DNA of 64,000 nt from DATBGZ01 sp963803115 (GTDB taxonomy: Bacteria; Actinomycetota; Actinomycetes; Mycobacteriales; Micromonosporaceae): NCBI GenBank assembly GCA_963803115.1, contig CAWDLN010000006.1, forward strand, positions 248,001-312,000. Reading direction: 5' to 3'. The position numbers and the translations under genes are program-made. This document shows, piece after piece, positions 24,588 through 33,880 of this stretch. The first letter of the stretch is position 1. Every line of letters begins with the position of its first letter. Under the pieces are notes generated by a model that had not been told where the DNA came from, did not search any database, and saw nothing but the letters and a program-made list of their open reading frames with translations.

Positions 24588-25939
24588 GCTGTAGCCTCGC
24601 CGCCGGCAGGGCAGCTCCGCCCGGATGCTCGGTCGGGCCACCCGGCGGGCTGCTGACCCACAGCTCACCACCGCCGCCTGCAACCGATCGGACGAGTCCA
24701 GCCAGGCCATGCCCCTTGGCAACGTGGGCGCCGCCCTGGCCGTCGTCGGTGACGGTGACGCTCAGCCGGTCGCCGTAGCGGACTGCACCGAAACCACGGC
24801 GTGGGTCGCGCCGCTGTGCTTGGCGATGTTGGTCAACGCCTCCGCGATGGTGAAGTAGGCGGTCTGCTCGGCCACGGCCGGCAGCCGGTCGAGCTCGGCT
24901 ACGTCGAGCGACACCGGGACGGTGGCCCGAGCCGCGAGCGCGGCGACCGCCGCGGCCAAACCGCGATCGGTGAGGATCGGTGGCGCGATACCGCGGGACA
25001 GGGTGCGCAGTTCGTCAAGGGCCTCACGGGTCTGTGTGATCGCTTCGTCAACCGTATGGCGGGCCGCGTCCGGGTCCGCCTCAAGCTGCTGCTTGGCGCG
25101 GCCGAGGTCCACCGCGAGCCGGACCAGACGCTGCTGCGGTCCATCGTGGATGTCCCGCTCCAGCCGGCGCAGGGCGGTCGCTTCGGCGGAGACCGCGGCC
25201 GCGGTTTGGGCCCGGGCGGTGGCCCGGTCCTCGAGTCAGGCCGGCCACCTGGTCGCGCAGTTCCGCGACGCCGGTGAGCAAGGCCCGGCCCAGCCATGCC
25301 TCGACCAGGGCGCACCCGCGAACTACGAACGGCAACGTGAAGGTGAAGACGATGCCGACGATGAGATAGAAGCTGATCCGGTTGGTCAGCGTGTCCCCGA
25401 AGCCCAGCAGCTCGGGCAGCTCCGTGTTGTCGGGGCTCTGCGGTATGGCCCAGCCATAGAACACGTAGGTGAGCCCGCCCAGGGCGGTCGCCCACCACGT
25501 GACCACGATCGAGAACGTCGCCACATTGATCGGCATCCGCACGACACCGTGCAACATGTCCAGCCAGGACTGCACGTCGCCCAGCGGTGTGAACATCCGC
25601 CGCCACCAGCCCCCGTCCGGTGGTGCCTGGCGGTAGCGCACCCGGATTCGCCGCTGGCGCAAGACCGAGAGCATGCGCATCCGCTCCACCTCGGCCAGGC
25701 CGCGAGCGGCGAAGATGGTCGCGACGAGTACGGGGATGCCGAGCAGTGTGATGAGCAGCCCGCCGCCCAGCGAGACCCCGGTGATGATGACAACGAAGGC
25801 GATGATTCCGAGCGGGAACCCGACGAGCACGTAGGCGGAGTCCACGCCGAGCTGAGCCAGCAGGCCGAGGCGGGCCGGCTCGGAAACGCTCTGCGTGCCC
25901 GGTTCGGGCACGCGGGGGCTGGGCAGTGATGGTCGTCAT
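24585..25939 (-). pseudogene. Sensor histidine kinase (HisKA_3 type), frameshifted
   Basis: Start is probably ATG 25939 (MTTITAQPP) with AAGGA 4 nt upstream. A membrane 'sensor' domain with several hydrophobic segments is followed by the HisKA_3 box 'RLERDIHDGPQQRLVRLAVDLGRAK', 'TREALDELRTLSRGIAPPIL' and HATPase 'IAEALTNIAKHSGATHAVVSV' ... 'DDGQGGA'. Breaks near 25900, 25233 and 24770 separate these pieces into different frames. Joined they make a normal DesK-like kinase of about 440 residues, partner of the LuxR-type regulator downstream. The signal sensed is unknown. Confidence 0.85.
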
Positions 25940-26054
25940 GTCCTTGACGCTAGGCGGGTACGGCGTGCACACCCATACTGCCGGCTGGCCTCTTCTTGGT
26001 ATGGCTAGCCCCACCGTGGACACGCAGCTGCAGTTGTTTCCCTGGTACGGCTGG

Positions 26055-26060
26055 TAGCGT
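26055..26060 (+). promoter_or_regulatory. -10 hexamer TAGCGT, leaderless M23 gene
   Basis: TAGCGT lies 6 nt before the GTG at 26067. Confidence 0.4.
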
Positions 26061-26066
26061 GCGACG

Positions 26067-26822
26067 GTGCTTACCGACACGGCGATTGGCTCACATCGCC
26101 GACCGGTGAGCACGCGAGCCCGCCTGGCCACGGTGGCGGCGGTGGTCGTGATGTTCGGTGTCGCCGCGATCGCCGGCCTGAAGTTGATGTCCCACCCGGC
26201 ATCGCCACCGGGGACGGCGCCCTCTCAGGCATCGACGGCCGTCGCATCGACGCCGTCAATTCCTGTTTCCCCGTCGCCGACGGTGTCGCCGGTGCCGCCG
26301 CGATACGTCTTTCCCGTGCGGTCGTCCAACGCGCAGTACGCACACACGCACGACGAGTACCCAGCCAGCGACATTCTGGCCCCGTGTGGCACGCCCGTGG
26401 TCGCGGCCACCGACGGGGTGGTGCTCGAGGTCAACCGGGTCGACCGGTGGAACTCGACCACCGACGACGGCGCATGGCGGGGCGGGCGATTCATGTCGAT
26501 CCTCGGCGACGACGGGGTCCGCTACTACGGCGCGCACTTCTCGGTCATCCTCGACGCGATGGCGCCCGGCGTCCGGGTCGAGGCGGGCCAGCAGATCGGC
26601 CTTGTCGGTACGACCGGAAAGTCGAGCGCCTGCCACCTGCACTTCGGTATCTCGCCGCCGTGCGGACGGGTCGGCGACTGGTGGAACCGGCGCGGCGTGA
26701 TCTGGCCGTGGCCGTACCTCGACGCCTGGCGCAGCGGCACGGCGAAGTCGGCGGTCGCCGAAGTGTCCGCGTGGCAGTCCGCTCACGGCTGCCCCACCGC
26801 GCCCGATCCAAGTGCCCCCTAA
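26067..26822 (+). CDS. M23-family peptidase, membrane-anchored
   Basis: 251 residues: one N-terminal membrane segment (about 20-42), a Pro/Ser/Thr-rich linker, then an M23 LytM fold. The zinc ligands are visible as 'HTHDEYPASDI' (His, Asp) and 'CHLHFGIS' (HxH). 'PVVAATDGVVLEVNRV' and 'GQQIGLVGTTGKS' are typical strand motifs. Members cut peptidoglycan cross-links or activate amidases outside the cell. Two cysteines (near 'APCGTP' and 'SACHLH') may form a disulfide. Confidence 0.9.
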   Translation: MLTDTAIGSHRRPVSTRARLATVAAVVVMFGVAAIAGLKLMSHPASPPGTAPSQASTAVASTPSIPVSPSPTVSPVPPRYVFPVRSSNAQYAHTHDEYPASDILAPCGTPVVAATDGVVLEVNRVDRWNSTTDDGAWRGGRFMSILGDDGVRYYGAHFSVILDAMAPGVRVEAGQQIGLVGTTGKSSACHLHFGISPPCGRVGDWWNRRGVIWPWPYLDAWRSGTAKSAVAEVSAWQSAHGCPTAPDPSAP

Positions 26823-26838
26823 GTCGCCCCATGATCAT

Positions 26839-26899
26839 CCCAGTTGGTCACCAACTGGGCACTCTTGAGTTTTAGACCGCCCAGTTGGTGACCAATTGG
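26839..26899. repeat. Two AGTTGGT palindromes
   Basis: CCCAGTTGGT-C-ACCAACTGGG (26839-26859) is a perfect 10-bp palindrome with one central base; CCAGTTGGT-G-ACCAATTGG (26881-26899) is a second with one mismatch. A related element occurs at 44426-44487. It follows the M23 gene and may terminate it, or be a dispersed repeat. Confidence 0.6.
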
Positions 26900-27029
26900 C
26901 GTAGTCGATCCGAAACCGTGGGGAACGACCGTGGGTCGGGGCGAGCCGGGCGGGGTAGTCTGTATGCGACAAACAGGATATTCGACCCACGGTGGGTAGG
27001 CGGCCGTACCGCTTCCTCAAGATCGCGAT

Positions 27030-27047
27030 TTGTGCACGACTTCACAA
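27030..27047. promoter_or_regulatory. Rex operator upstream of rex-hem operon
   Basis: TTGTGCACGACTTCACAA matches the Rex consensus TTGTGAA-N4-TTCACAA with one mismatch. It lies 109 bp before the rex start, so Rex is expected to repress its own operon when NAD+ is high and release it when NADH rises. Confidence 0.75.
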
Positions 27048-27155
27048 GCGCTTAGGCTGACCCAAGCGGTGAGCCTCGGCAGAGCACGGATACGTGCATC
27101 GACCGGCCGACCAGAATGGCCGCCCACACAGACCGCCCATCCGGCCCGGAGCACC

Positions 27156-27965
27156 ATGACCCAGCCCCGCGGGACGCAGCCCGCCGAGTCGCTACCAACG
27201 TCCAATCGTGACGACGGGCGTGCCGGCATGCCGGCGGACACGGCCACCGGCCCGGCAGAGGAGTTCCCTGATCTTCCAGAGGCGACCGTGGCGCGCCTAC
27301 CCGAGTACCTTCGGGCGCTGCATCACTTCGCCGAGGCGGGCAACGAGACGGTCTCCAGCGAGGCTCTGGCCGCCGCCGCGGGAGTGAACTCAGCGAAGCT
27401 GCGCAAGGACCTGTCGCACCTCGGTTCCTACGGCACCCGGGGCGTCGGCTACGACGTGGTCGTGCTCGTCGACCAGATCGAGTCCGTACTCGGGCTGACC
27501 GAGCGCCGCGCCGTTGCCCTAGTAGGTGTAGGCAACCTCGGGCACGCACTGGCTGGCTATGGCGGCTTCGCATCCCGCGGATTCCGGTTCGCCGCCCTGG
27601 TCGACGCTGACCCCGCGCGGGTAGGTGAAAAGATCGGCGGGCTCGTGGTCGACCACATCGACGACATTGAAACGGTGGTGCGCGATCACCGGATCAACAT
27701 CGCCGTTATCGCAACACCCGTTCACGCCGCGCAGGCTGTGACCGATCGACTCGTGGCGGCCGGCGTGACCAGCATCCTGAACTTCGCGCCCTGCGTCCTC
27801 ACGGTGCCCGACGGCGTGGACGTGCGAAAGGTCGACCTCGCCGTCGAGCTACAGATCCTGTCGTTCCACGAGCGGCGCAAGGCATCGGCTGCGGGCGGAG
27901 TCAACGGCGCGATCGTGAGTCCCAATGGCGCCCGGGGCTGGGCCGAGGAGGTGCTGCCCCGGTGA
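27156..27965 (+). CDS. rex: Redox-sensing transcriptional repressor Rex
   Basis: 269 residues from ATG 27156 (CGGAG 5 nt upstream). A disordered N-terminus of about 40 residues is followed by a winged helix 'LPEYLRALHHFAEAGNETVSSEALAAAAGVNSAKLRKDLSHLGSYGTRGVGYDV' motif set and a Rossmann domain with 'VALVGVGNLGHALAGYGGF' and the swapped C-terminal helix. Rex binds DNA with NAD+ and releases with NADH, controlling respiratory genes. Its stop overlaps the hemA GTG, and a good operator lies upstream. Confidence 0.95.
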   Translation: MTQPRGTQPAESLPTSNRDDGRAGMPADTATGPAEEFPDLPEATVARLPEYLRALHHFAEAGNETVSSEALAAAAGVNSAKLRKDLSHLGSYGTRGVGYDVVVLVDQIESVLGLTERRAVALVGVGNLGHALAGYGGFASRGFRFAALVDADPARVGEKIGGLVVDHIDDIETVVRDHRINIAVIATPVHAAQAVTDRLVAAGVTSILNFAPCVLTVPDGVDVRKVDLAVELQILSFHERRKASAAGGVNGAIVSPNGARGWAEEVLPR

Positions 27966-29281
27966 ACCTGCTCGTCGTCGGTGTGTCGCACCACAACGCT
28001 CCGGTGGAACTCCTCGAGCGGCTGTCCGTGTCCCGGGAGCAGACCGCCGTACTCCTGGAACGGCTTGTCGGTACGCCGTACGTCTCCGAAGCCGTCGTTC
28101 TTTCCACGTGCAACCGCGTCGAGGTCTACGCGGCCGTGTCCGGATTCCACGGTGGATTGGCCGACATCGGTGCGGTTCTCGCTGAGCGAGCCGGGGTCGA
28201 CATCGGCGTGCTGGTGGCGCACGTGTACGTCCACTTCGACGCCGATGCCGTCCGACACGCGTTGCGCGTCGCCGCCGGACTGGACTCGATGGTGGTCGGG
28301 GAGGCGCAGATCCTCGGCCAACTCCGCGAGGCGTACCAGGTCGCCGCCGAGCACGACACCACGGGCCGGCTTCTGCATGAGCTCATGCAGCAGGCGCTTC
28401 GGGTCGGCAAGCGGGTGCACACCGAGACCGGCATCGATCGAGCCGGGCAGAGCGTGGTCAGCGCCGCCCTCGGTCTCGCGCCGGATGGGGTCCTCGGTCG
28501 GTCGGCTCTCGTCATCGGCGCCGGATCCATGGGTGGCCTCTCGCTGGCCACCCTCGCCCGCACCGGCGCCGGTCCGTTGTTCGTGACGAACCGTCGTACG
28601 GTGAAAGCCACCCGCGCCGCCGAGGCGCACGGCGCCACCGCGGTCGACTACGCGGCTCTCGCCGACCACCTCGCGAGCGTCGACCTGGTCGTCTGCGCCA
28701 CCGCGTCCGCCGAGCCGGTTCTCACGACCGACATCGTCGCCAGCGCCGTGTCGAGCCGGGCCGGCCGACCGCTGGTGATCTTCGATCTGGCCGTTCCTCG
28801 CGACGTCGGCGCCGACGTCGGCGACCTGCCCGGCGTTGTCGTGATCGACCTTGGCACCATCGCTGCGGCCACTCTTGACGCACCTTCGGCCGCCGACCGC
28901 GACGCCGCCGAGGTCATCATCGCGGACGAGGTGGAGTCCTTCCTCACCTGGCTGCGCAGCGTCGACGTCGCTCCCACCGTCGCTGCGCTGCGGGCCCGGG
29001 CCGACGAGGTCGTCGCCACGGAACTGCGCCGGCTGTGGCACCGGCGCCCGGATCTGACCGACGAGCAGCGCGCCGACCTCGCGCAGGCCGTGCACCGGGT
29101 GGTGCAACAGCTGCTGCACCAGCCCACCGTCCGGGTGCGCCAGCTCGCCGCGACGGCCGACGGCGACCAGTACGTGGCGGTGCTGCGTGAGCTATTCGAC
29201 CTCGCCGTGCCGGGGATCGAGGCGAACCTCGACCGAGCCATAGAAGTCGAGCGCCAGAATCACAGCGAGCGGCAATCATGA
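27962..29281 (+). CDS. hemA: Glutamyl-tRNA reductase
   Basis: 439 residues, full length. Catalytic Cys50 is in 'VLSTCNRVEVYA'; 'LRVAAGLDSMVVGEAQILGQLREAY', the NADPH loop 'VIGAGSMGGL' and the C-terminal dimerisation helices are present. It reduces Glu-tRNA(Glu) to glutamate-1-semialdehyde, the first committed step of C5 tetrapyrrole synthesis. It is translationally coupled to rex (overlap GTGA) and to hemC (ATGA at 29278). No frame breaks in this gene. Confidence 0.97.
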   Translation: MNLLVVGVSHHNAPVELLERLSVSREQTAVLLERLVGTPYVSEAVVLSTCNRVEVYAAVSGFHGGLADIGAVLAERAGVDIGVLVAHVYVHFDADAVRHALRVAAGLDSMVVGEAQILGQLREAYQVAAEHDTTGRLLHELMQQALRVGKRVHTETGIDRAGQSVVSAALGLAPDGVLGRSALVIGAGSMGGLSLATLARTGAGPLFVTNRRTVKATRAAEAHGATAVDYAALADHLASVDLVVCATASAEPVLTTDIVASAVSSRAGRPLVIFDLAVPRDVGADVGDLPGVVVIDLGTIAAATLDAPSAADRDAAEVIIADEVESFLTWLRSVDVAPTVAALRARADEVVATELRRLWHRRPDLTDEQRADLAQAVHRVVQQLLHQPTVRVRQLAATADGDQYVAVLRELFDLAVPGIEANLDRAIEVERQNHSERQS

Positions 29282-30195
29282 CGTCTGCGGCTCGGTACTC
29301 GCGGCAGCGCCTTGGCGATCGCGCAGTCACAGACGGTCGCCGTGCGCTGACGGCGACCCTGGGCGAGCCGGTCGAGCTGGTGGAGATCATCACAGACGGC
29401 GACCGTTCGGCCGCCCCGGTTCAGAAACTCGGTGTCGGGGTCTTCGTCTCGGCGCTGCGAGAGGCGTTGCACGCCAAGGAGATTGACTTCGCGGTCCACT
29501 CGTACAAGGACCTGCCGACAGCGCCGGCGGATGGCCTGACCATCGCGGCGGTGCCGACCCGCGACGATCCGCGCGACGCGCTTGTCGCCGGCGCCGGTTC
29601 CGTGCTCGACGGCGCTCCCGCGCGGGGCTCGGATCGGCACCGGGGCGCCGCGGCGGGTCGCCCAGGTGAACGGGCTCGACCGCGGGCTGGTGTGCGTGGC
29701 GATGCGCGGCAATGTGGACACTCGCTTGCGCAAGGTCGCCACGGGCGACGTGGACGCGGTGATCGTGGCCGCCGCCGGCCTGCGCCGGCTCGGTCGCGCT
29801 GGCGAGATCACCGAGATTCTCGACCCCGAGGTGATGCTCTCCGCTCCCGCGCAGGGTGCGCTGGCGGTGGAGTGCCGCGCGGGGGATCACAGCCTCGTGG
29901 AGCAGCTCAGCTGCCTCGAGGACGAGCACAGCCGCGCCGCGGTAGTCGCGGAGCGAGCCATGCTCGCCACATTGGAGGCCGGCTGTAGCGCGCCGGTCGC
30001 CGGCCTCGCAGTCGTTCAGTCCACTGTGGATGGAGGCAGCGAGATCTGTTGCGCGGTGCGGTATTCAACCTGGATGGTGGGCGTGCCGTCCGGTTGAGTC
30101 GCGCCGGAACGCTGTCCGACGCCGCCGAGGTGGGTTCGAGGCTGGCCGCCGAGCTCCTCGCCGAGGGCGCCGATACTTGTACTGGGAGACCGTGA
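29278..30195 (+). pseudogene. hemC: Porphobilinogen deaminase, frame-disrupted
   Basis: Reads as HemC in pieces: 'LRLGTRGSALAIAQSQTV' (+ one frame), 'PVELVEIITDGDRSAAPVQKLGVGVFVSALREALHAKEIDFAVHSYKDLPT', 'GARIGTGAPRRVAQ' with 'RGNVDTRLRKV', cofactor Cys region 'LEAGCSAPVAGLA', and finally 'AVFNLDGGRAVRLSRAGTLSDAAEVGSRLAAELLAEGAD' to TGA 30195. Breaks lie near 29285, 29345, 29620 and 30068. Every catalytic segment is intact, and the step (four porphobilinogen to hydroxymethylbilane) is essential for haem, so these are probably base-calling indels. Confidence 0.92.
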
Positions 30196-31785
30196 ATGAC
30201 CCGAACCCGAAAGACCGTCGGCCGGATCAGCTTCGTCGGGGCCGGGCCCGGCGACCCGGGACTGCTGACCCGTCGCGCCCATGACGCGGTCCGGACCGCC
30301 GACCACATCGTCTACGACCGGGACGTGCCGGAGGCACTTCTGGAGTGGATCCGCGCCGACGATGCCAAGGATACCGGACGTACCCAGTTCAGCCCCGCCG
30401 AGGGAGTGCCCGGCGACGTGGCCAAGGTGTTGCTCTCCGCGGCGCGCTCCGGCCTGCGCGCGGTTCACCTGGTGGCGGGTGATCCCTTCGAGCACGACGC
30501 CGTGGTCAAGGAGGTCCAGGCTGTGGCCCGGACGGCCGTGCCGTTCGAGGTCGTACCCGGCGTCAGTGGACCCACCGCCGTGGCAACGTACGCCGGGATC
30601 GCGTTGACCGGGATACGGACCACAGTGGACGTGGACGATGTTCATGGCCTCGACTTCGAGGCACTGGCCGCCGCCGCGGCGCGCGGGCTGTCGCGATCAC
30701 GGTCGACGCCGGCGATCTGGCCGCCGTCCGTGATGGGCTGCTTGCGGCCGGACTCGACGGGACCACCCCTATCGCGGTGACCGGTGACGGTACGGGCGAG
30801 ACCCAGTACACGACCGCCTCCACTGTGGACAGTTTCGTGGCGGCGGCGCTCGGCTTCAGCGGGCGAGTGGTGCTCAGCCTGGGCCACGGCCTCGCGCACC
30901 GGGAGAAGCTCGGCTGGTGGGAGAACCGTCCGCTCTACGGCTGGAAGGTGCTCGTACCGCGGACCAAGGAGCAGGCCGGCGCGATGAGCGAGCGGTTGCG
31001 GGCCTATGGCGCGATGCCGTGCGAGGTGCCCACGATCGCGGTCGAGCCGCCACGCACCCCGGCTCAGATGGAGCGAGCCATCAAGGGTCTGGTCGACGGC
31101 CGGTATGCCTGGACCATCTTCACGTCGGTGAACGCGGTACGGGCGGTGTGGGAGAAGTTCGCCGAGCACGGCCTCGACGCCCGTCACTTTGGCGGCGTCA
31201 AGATCGCGTGCATCGGCGAGGCGACGGCCGAGGCGGTGCGGGCCTTCGGCATCCAGCCGGAGTTGGTTCCCGACCGGCGAGCAGACCAGCGAGGGCCTGC
31301 TGGCCGAGTTCTCGCCCCATGACGAGATCCTCGACCCGGTCGGGCGGGTGCTGCTGCCGCGGGCGGACATCGCGACCGAGACTCTTGCCGCCGGGCTGCT
31401 CGAGCGTGGCTGGGAGGTCGACGACGTGACCGCGTACCGGACGGTGCGGGCCGCGCCGCCGCCGGCCGACATCCGGGACGCTATCAAGTCGGGTGGCTTC
31501 GACGCGGTGCTCTTTACGTCGTCGTCGACGGTACGCAACCTGGTCGGCATCGCCGGCAAGCCGCACACGCGGACCGTGGTCGCCGTGATCGGACCGAAGA
31601 CGGCCGACACCGCGGCCGAGTTCGGGTTGCGGGTCGACGTACAGCCGCCGCACTCCTCCGTACCGGACCTGGTCGAGGCGCTCGCCGCCTACGCGGTCGA
31701 ACTGCGCGAGAAGCTGGCCGCGATGCCGGCCAAGCAGCGCCGGGGCTCGAAGGTACAGGGGCCGACAGCACTGCGATTCCGGTGA
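30196..31785 (+). pseudogene. hemD: Uroporphyrinogen-III methyltransferase/synthase fusion, frame-disrupted
   Basis: The N-terminal half is CobA/SUMT-like: 'RISFVGAGPGDPGLLTRRAHDAVRTADHIVYD', 'HLVAGDPFEHDAVVKEV', 'VPGVSGPTAVATYAGI'. The C-terminal half is HemD-like: 'LYGWKVLVPRTKEQAGAMSERLRAYGA', 'IFTSVNAVRAVWEK', 'VACIGEATAEAVRAFG' and 'VLFTSSSTVRNLVGIAGKP'. This fusion is standard in actinobacteria (about 530 residues). Breaks near 30685 and 31275. Starts at ATG 30196 immediately after hemC. It cyclises hydroxymethylbilane to uroporphyrinogen III and methylates it towards sirohaem/B12. Confidence 0.92.
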
Positions 31786-31799
31786 TCGAGGAGTCGCCG

Positions 31800-32782
31800 A
31801 TGTCGTACCCGATCGTTCGCCCACGCCGCCTGCGTACCACCCCCGCGATGCGCCGGATGGTGGCGGAGACCCGGGTCGCATCCGGCCGAACTGATCCTGC
31901 CGATGTTCGTCAAGGAGGGGCTGACCGAGCCCCGGCCGATCGCTCGCTGCCGGGCGTCGTCCAGCACACGCGCGAGTCGCTGCGCAAGGCGGCCGCGCGA
32001 GGCGGTCCACGCCGGCGTCGGCGGCATCATGCTCTTCGGCGTTCCGGCGCACCGCGACGAGGTCGGGCTCCGGCGGCGATCGATCCCGACGGCATCCTCA
32101 ATGTCGCGATCCGCGATGTGGTCGTCCGAGGTCGGGCGAGTCCACTGTGGTCATGGGCGACCTGTGCCTCGACGAGTTCACCTCGCACGGGCACTGCGGC
32201 GTGCTGGCCGCCGACGGCAGTGTGGACAACGACGCCACACTTGCTCGGTACGCGGAGATGGCGGTGGTGCAGGCCGAGGCCGGCGTCGACGTGGTCGGCC
32301 CATCGGGGATGATGGACGGCCAGGTCGGCGCGATCCGCCGCGCCCTGGACACCGCCGGGCACCTCGACGTCGCGATCCTGGCCTACGCGGCCAAGTACGC
32401 CTCCGCGTTCTACGGCCCGTTCCGGGACGCGGTGGAGTCGTCCCTTCAGGGCGACCGCAAGACGTACCAGCAGGACCCGCCGAACATCCGCGAGGCGCTG
32501 CGCGAGGTCGCGCTGGACGTGGCCGAGGGCGCGGACATCGTCATGGTGAAGCCGGCGTTGCCCTACCTGGACGTGGTGTCGGCGGTACGGTCCACAGTGG
32601 ACATTCCGGTCGCGGCCTATCAGGTCAGCGGCGAGTACGCGATGGTCGAGGCCGCCGCGGCCAACGGTTGGCTCGATCGTGAACGGGCCATCATGGAGAC
32701 CCTGACCGCGATCCGTCGCGCCGGCGCGCAGATGATCCTGACCTACTGGGCCCTCGACGCCGCCCGCCTCCTCCGCGACTGA
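31800..32782 (+). pseudogene. hemB: Delta-aminolevulinic acid dehydratase, frame-disrupted at N-terminal half
   Basis: 'MSYPIVRPRRLRTTPAMRRMVAETR' begins in one frame, then 'LILPMFVKEGLTEPRPI', 'SLPGVVQHTRESLRKAA' and 'GVGGIMLFGVPAHRDE' appear in others. From 32147 the frame is continuous: metal region 'GDLCLDEFTSHGHCGV', Schiff-base Lys in 'AYAAKYASAFYGPF' and 'MVKPALPYLDVV'. At least six single-base breaks lie between 31880 and 32135. Joined length about 325 residues, normal for HemB. It condenses two ALA to porphobilinogen. Probable sequence errors. Confidence 0.94.
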
Positions 32783-32808
32783 ATCCACGAGACCTTCGGC
32801 GCCAGTAT

Positions 32809-33804
32809 CTACAGCCGGGCCGCCAGGTTGGCAGTGTCCACTTCGTACTCTCGCCACTCCCGGTCCTGTTGGAAGCCCAGCTCCTTATTGACCTGCTGCA
32901 GTGGCTCGCGATCGGTGGCGTGCCAGGTCTGCACCTCGCGCAGCCGCGGTTCGGCCACCCGCATTTCGAGCAGCATGCGCGCCTTGATCGCCCGGGCCAG
33001 CCCGTAGCTGTTGTGCGCCGGCACGATCACCGTGTCGTACTGGTCGGCGCGCGTCGGGTGTTGGGCCGGCACCACGAGCTCGGTCAGTCCGACAACCGTT
33101 TCGGTGCGTTCGTGCATAGCGACCACGATGTACGGCCGCAGGCCCCGGGCGTTGAGGCAGTGCAGGCTCGCGCGGAGCCGGTCCGTGTCGTACGAGCTGG
33201 GCCGCAGGTCCATCTCGCCGGTCGGGTCAAGACGCCGGACCTGCTTCGCCTCCGCGTAGGAAGGCAGAAGCTCGTCGGGTAGGTCGCCGGCGTAGACGTC
33301 AACCCGATAGCCGTGCACCAACGCCGCCGCCATCTCCTCGACGTGGTCCCAGTCCACGTCGGGCAGAGACAGGATGCTCCGCATCTCGGTGTAGACATGG
33401 TTGAATCCCTGGCTCTGGTAGAACTGAGCCGACGGTGTGCCGGCAACGACCTCAACTCCGAGCGAGTTGAAGGGTTCGGTGAGCGCGTGATCGGCCACCT
33501 TCTTCAACAGCGCCGGCCCGATGCCTTTGCCGCGCATGGGTGGCACCACGAACATCTCGAGCACTCCGAGGTCGCTCAGCACGAGCAACCGTCCGTATCC
33601 CACCACCGTGCCGTCGTCGTCCTCGGCCAACCAGGTCAGCCGCCGTTCGTTCGGCATCGTCTCGGTCAGGTACTCACGCAACCGATCGGCACCCCAAGCA
33701 GGATCGCCGGGGAGATCGGCCGCGAGAACCTCGTTGTGTGCCCGCAGCCAAGCATCGATTTCGGCGGCCGGGGCGTTGCCAGGATCCCACTCCCGAAGCC
33801 TCAC
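32809..33804 (-). CDS. GNAT family N-acetyltransferase (tandem GNAT)
   Basis: 331 residues; two GNAT-like halves. The first has a clear acetyl-CoA loop 'VVPPMRGKGIGPALLKKV' and 'SLGVEVVAGTPSAQFYQSQGF'; the second (from about 165) is more divergent, with 'LVVPAQHPTRADQYDTVIVPAHNSYGLARAIKARML' resembling a second Q/RxxGxG/A region. Tandem GNATs of this type occur in actinobacteria, including mycothiol-synthase relatives, but the substrate is not predictable. Convergent with hemB, 26 bp apart. Confidence 0.87.
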   Translation of the reverse strand: MRLREWDPGNAPAAEIDAWLRAHNEVLAADLPGDPAWGADRLREYLTETMPNERRLTWLAEDDDGTVVGYGRLLVLSDLGVLEMFVVPPMRGKGIGPALLKKVADHALTEPFNSLGVEVVAGTPSAQFYQSQGFNHVYTEMRSILSLPDVDWDHVEEMAAALVHGYRVDVYAGDLPDELLPSYAEAKQVRRLDPTGEMDLRPSSYDTDRLRASLHCLNARGLRPYIVVAMHERTETVVGLTELVVPAQHPTRADQYDTVIVPAHNSYGLARAIKARMLLEMRVAEPRLREVQTWHATDREPLQQVNKELGFQQDREWREYEVDTANLAARL

Positions 33805-33880
33805 CAGACCAGCTTGCCGGGTAGGCCCGTCCTGGACAATGGGCGCACGGTCGTTCGGTCAGTTTTGTGGTTTTTTTGCC

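Noticed and set aside
33866..33880. T-run as a terminator
   Set aside because: No hairpin precedes it on the forward strand and no forward gene ends there.
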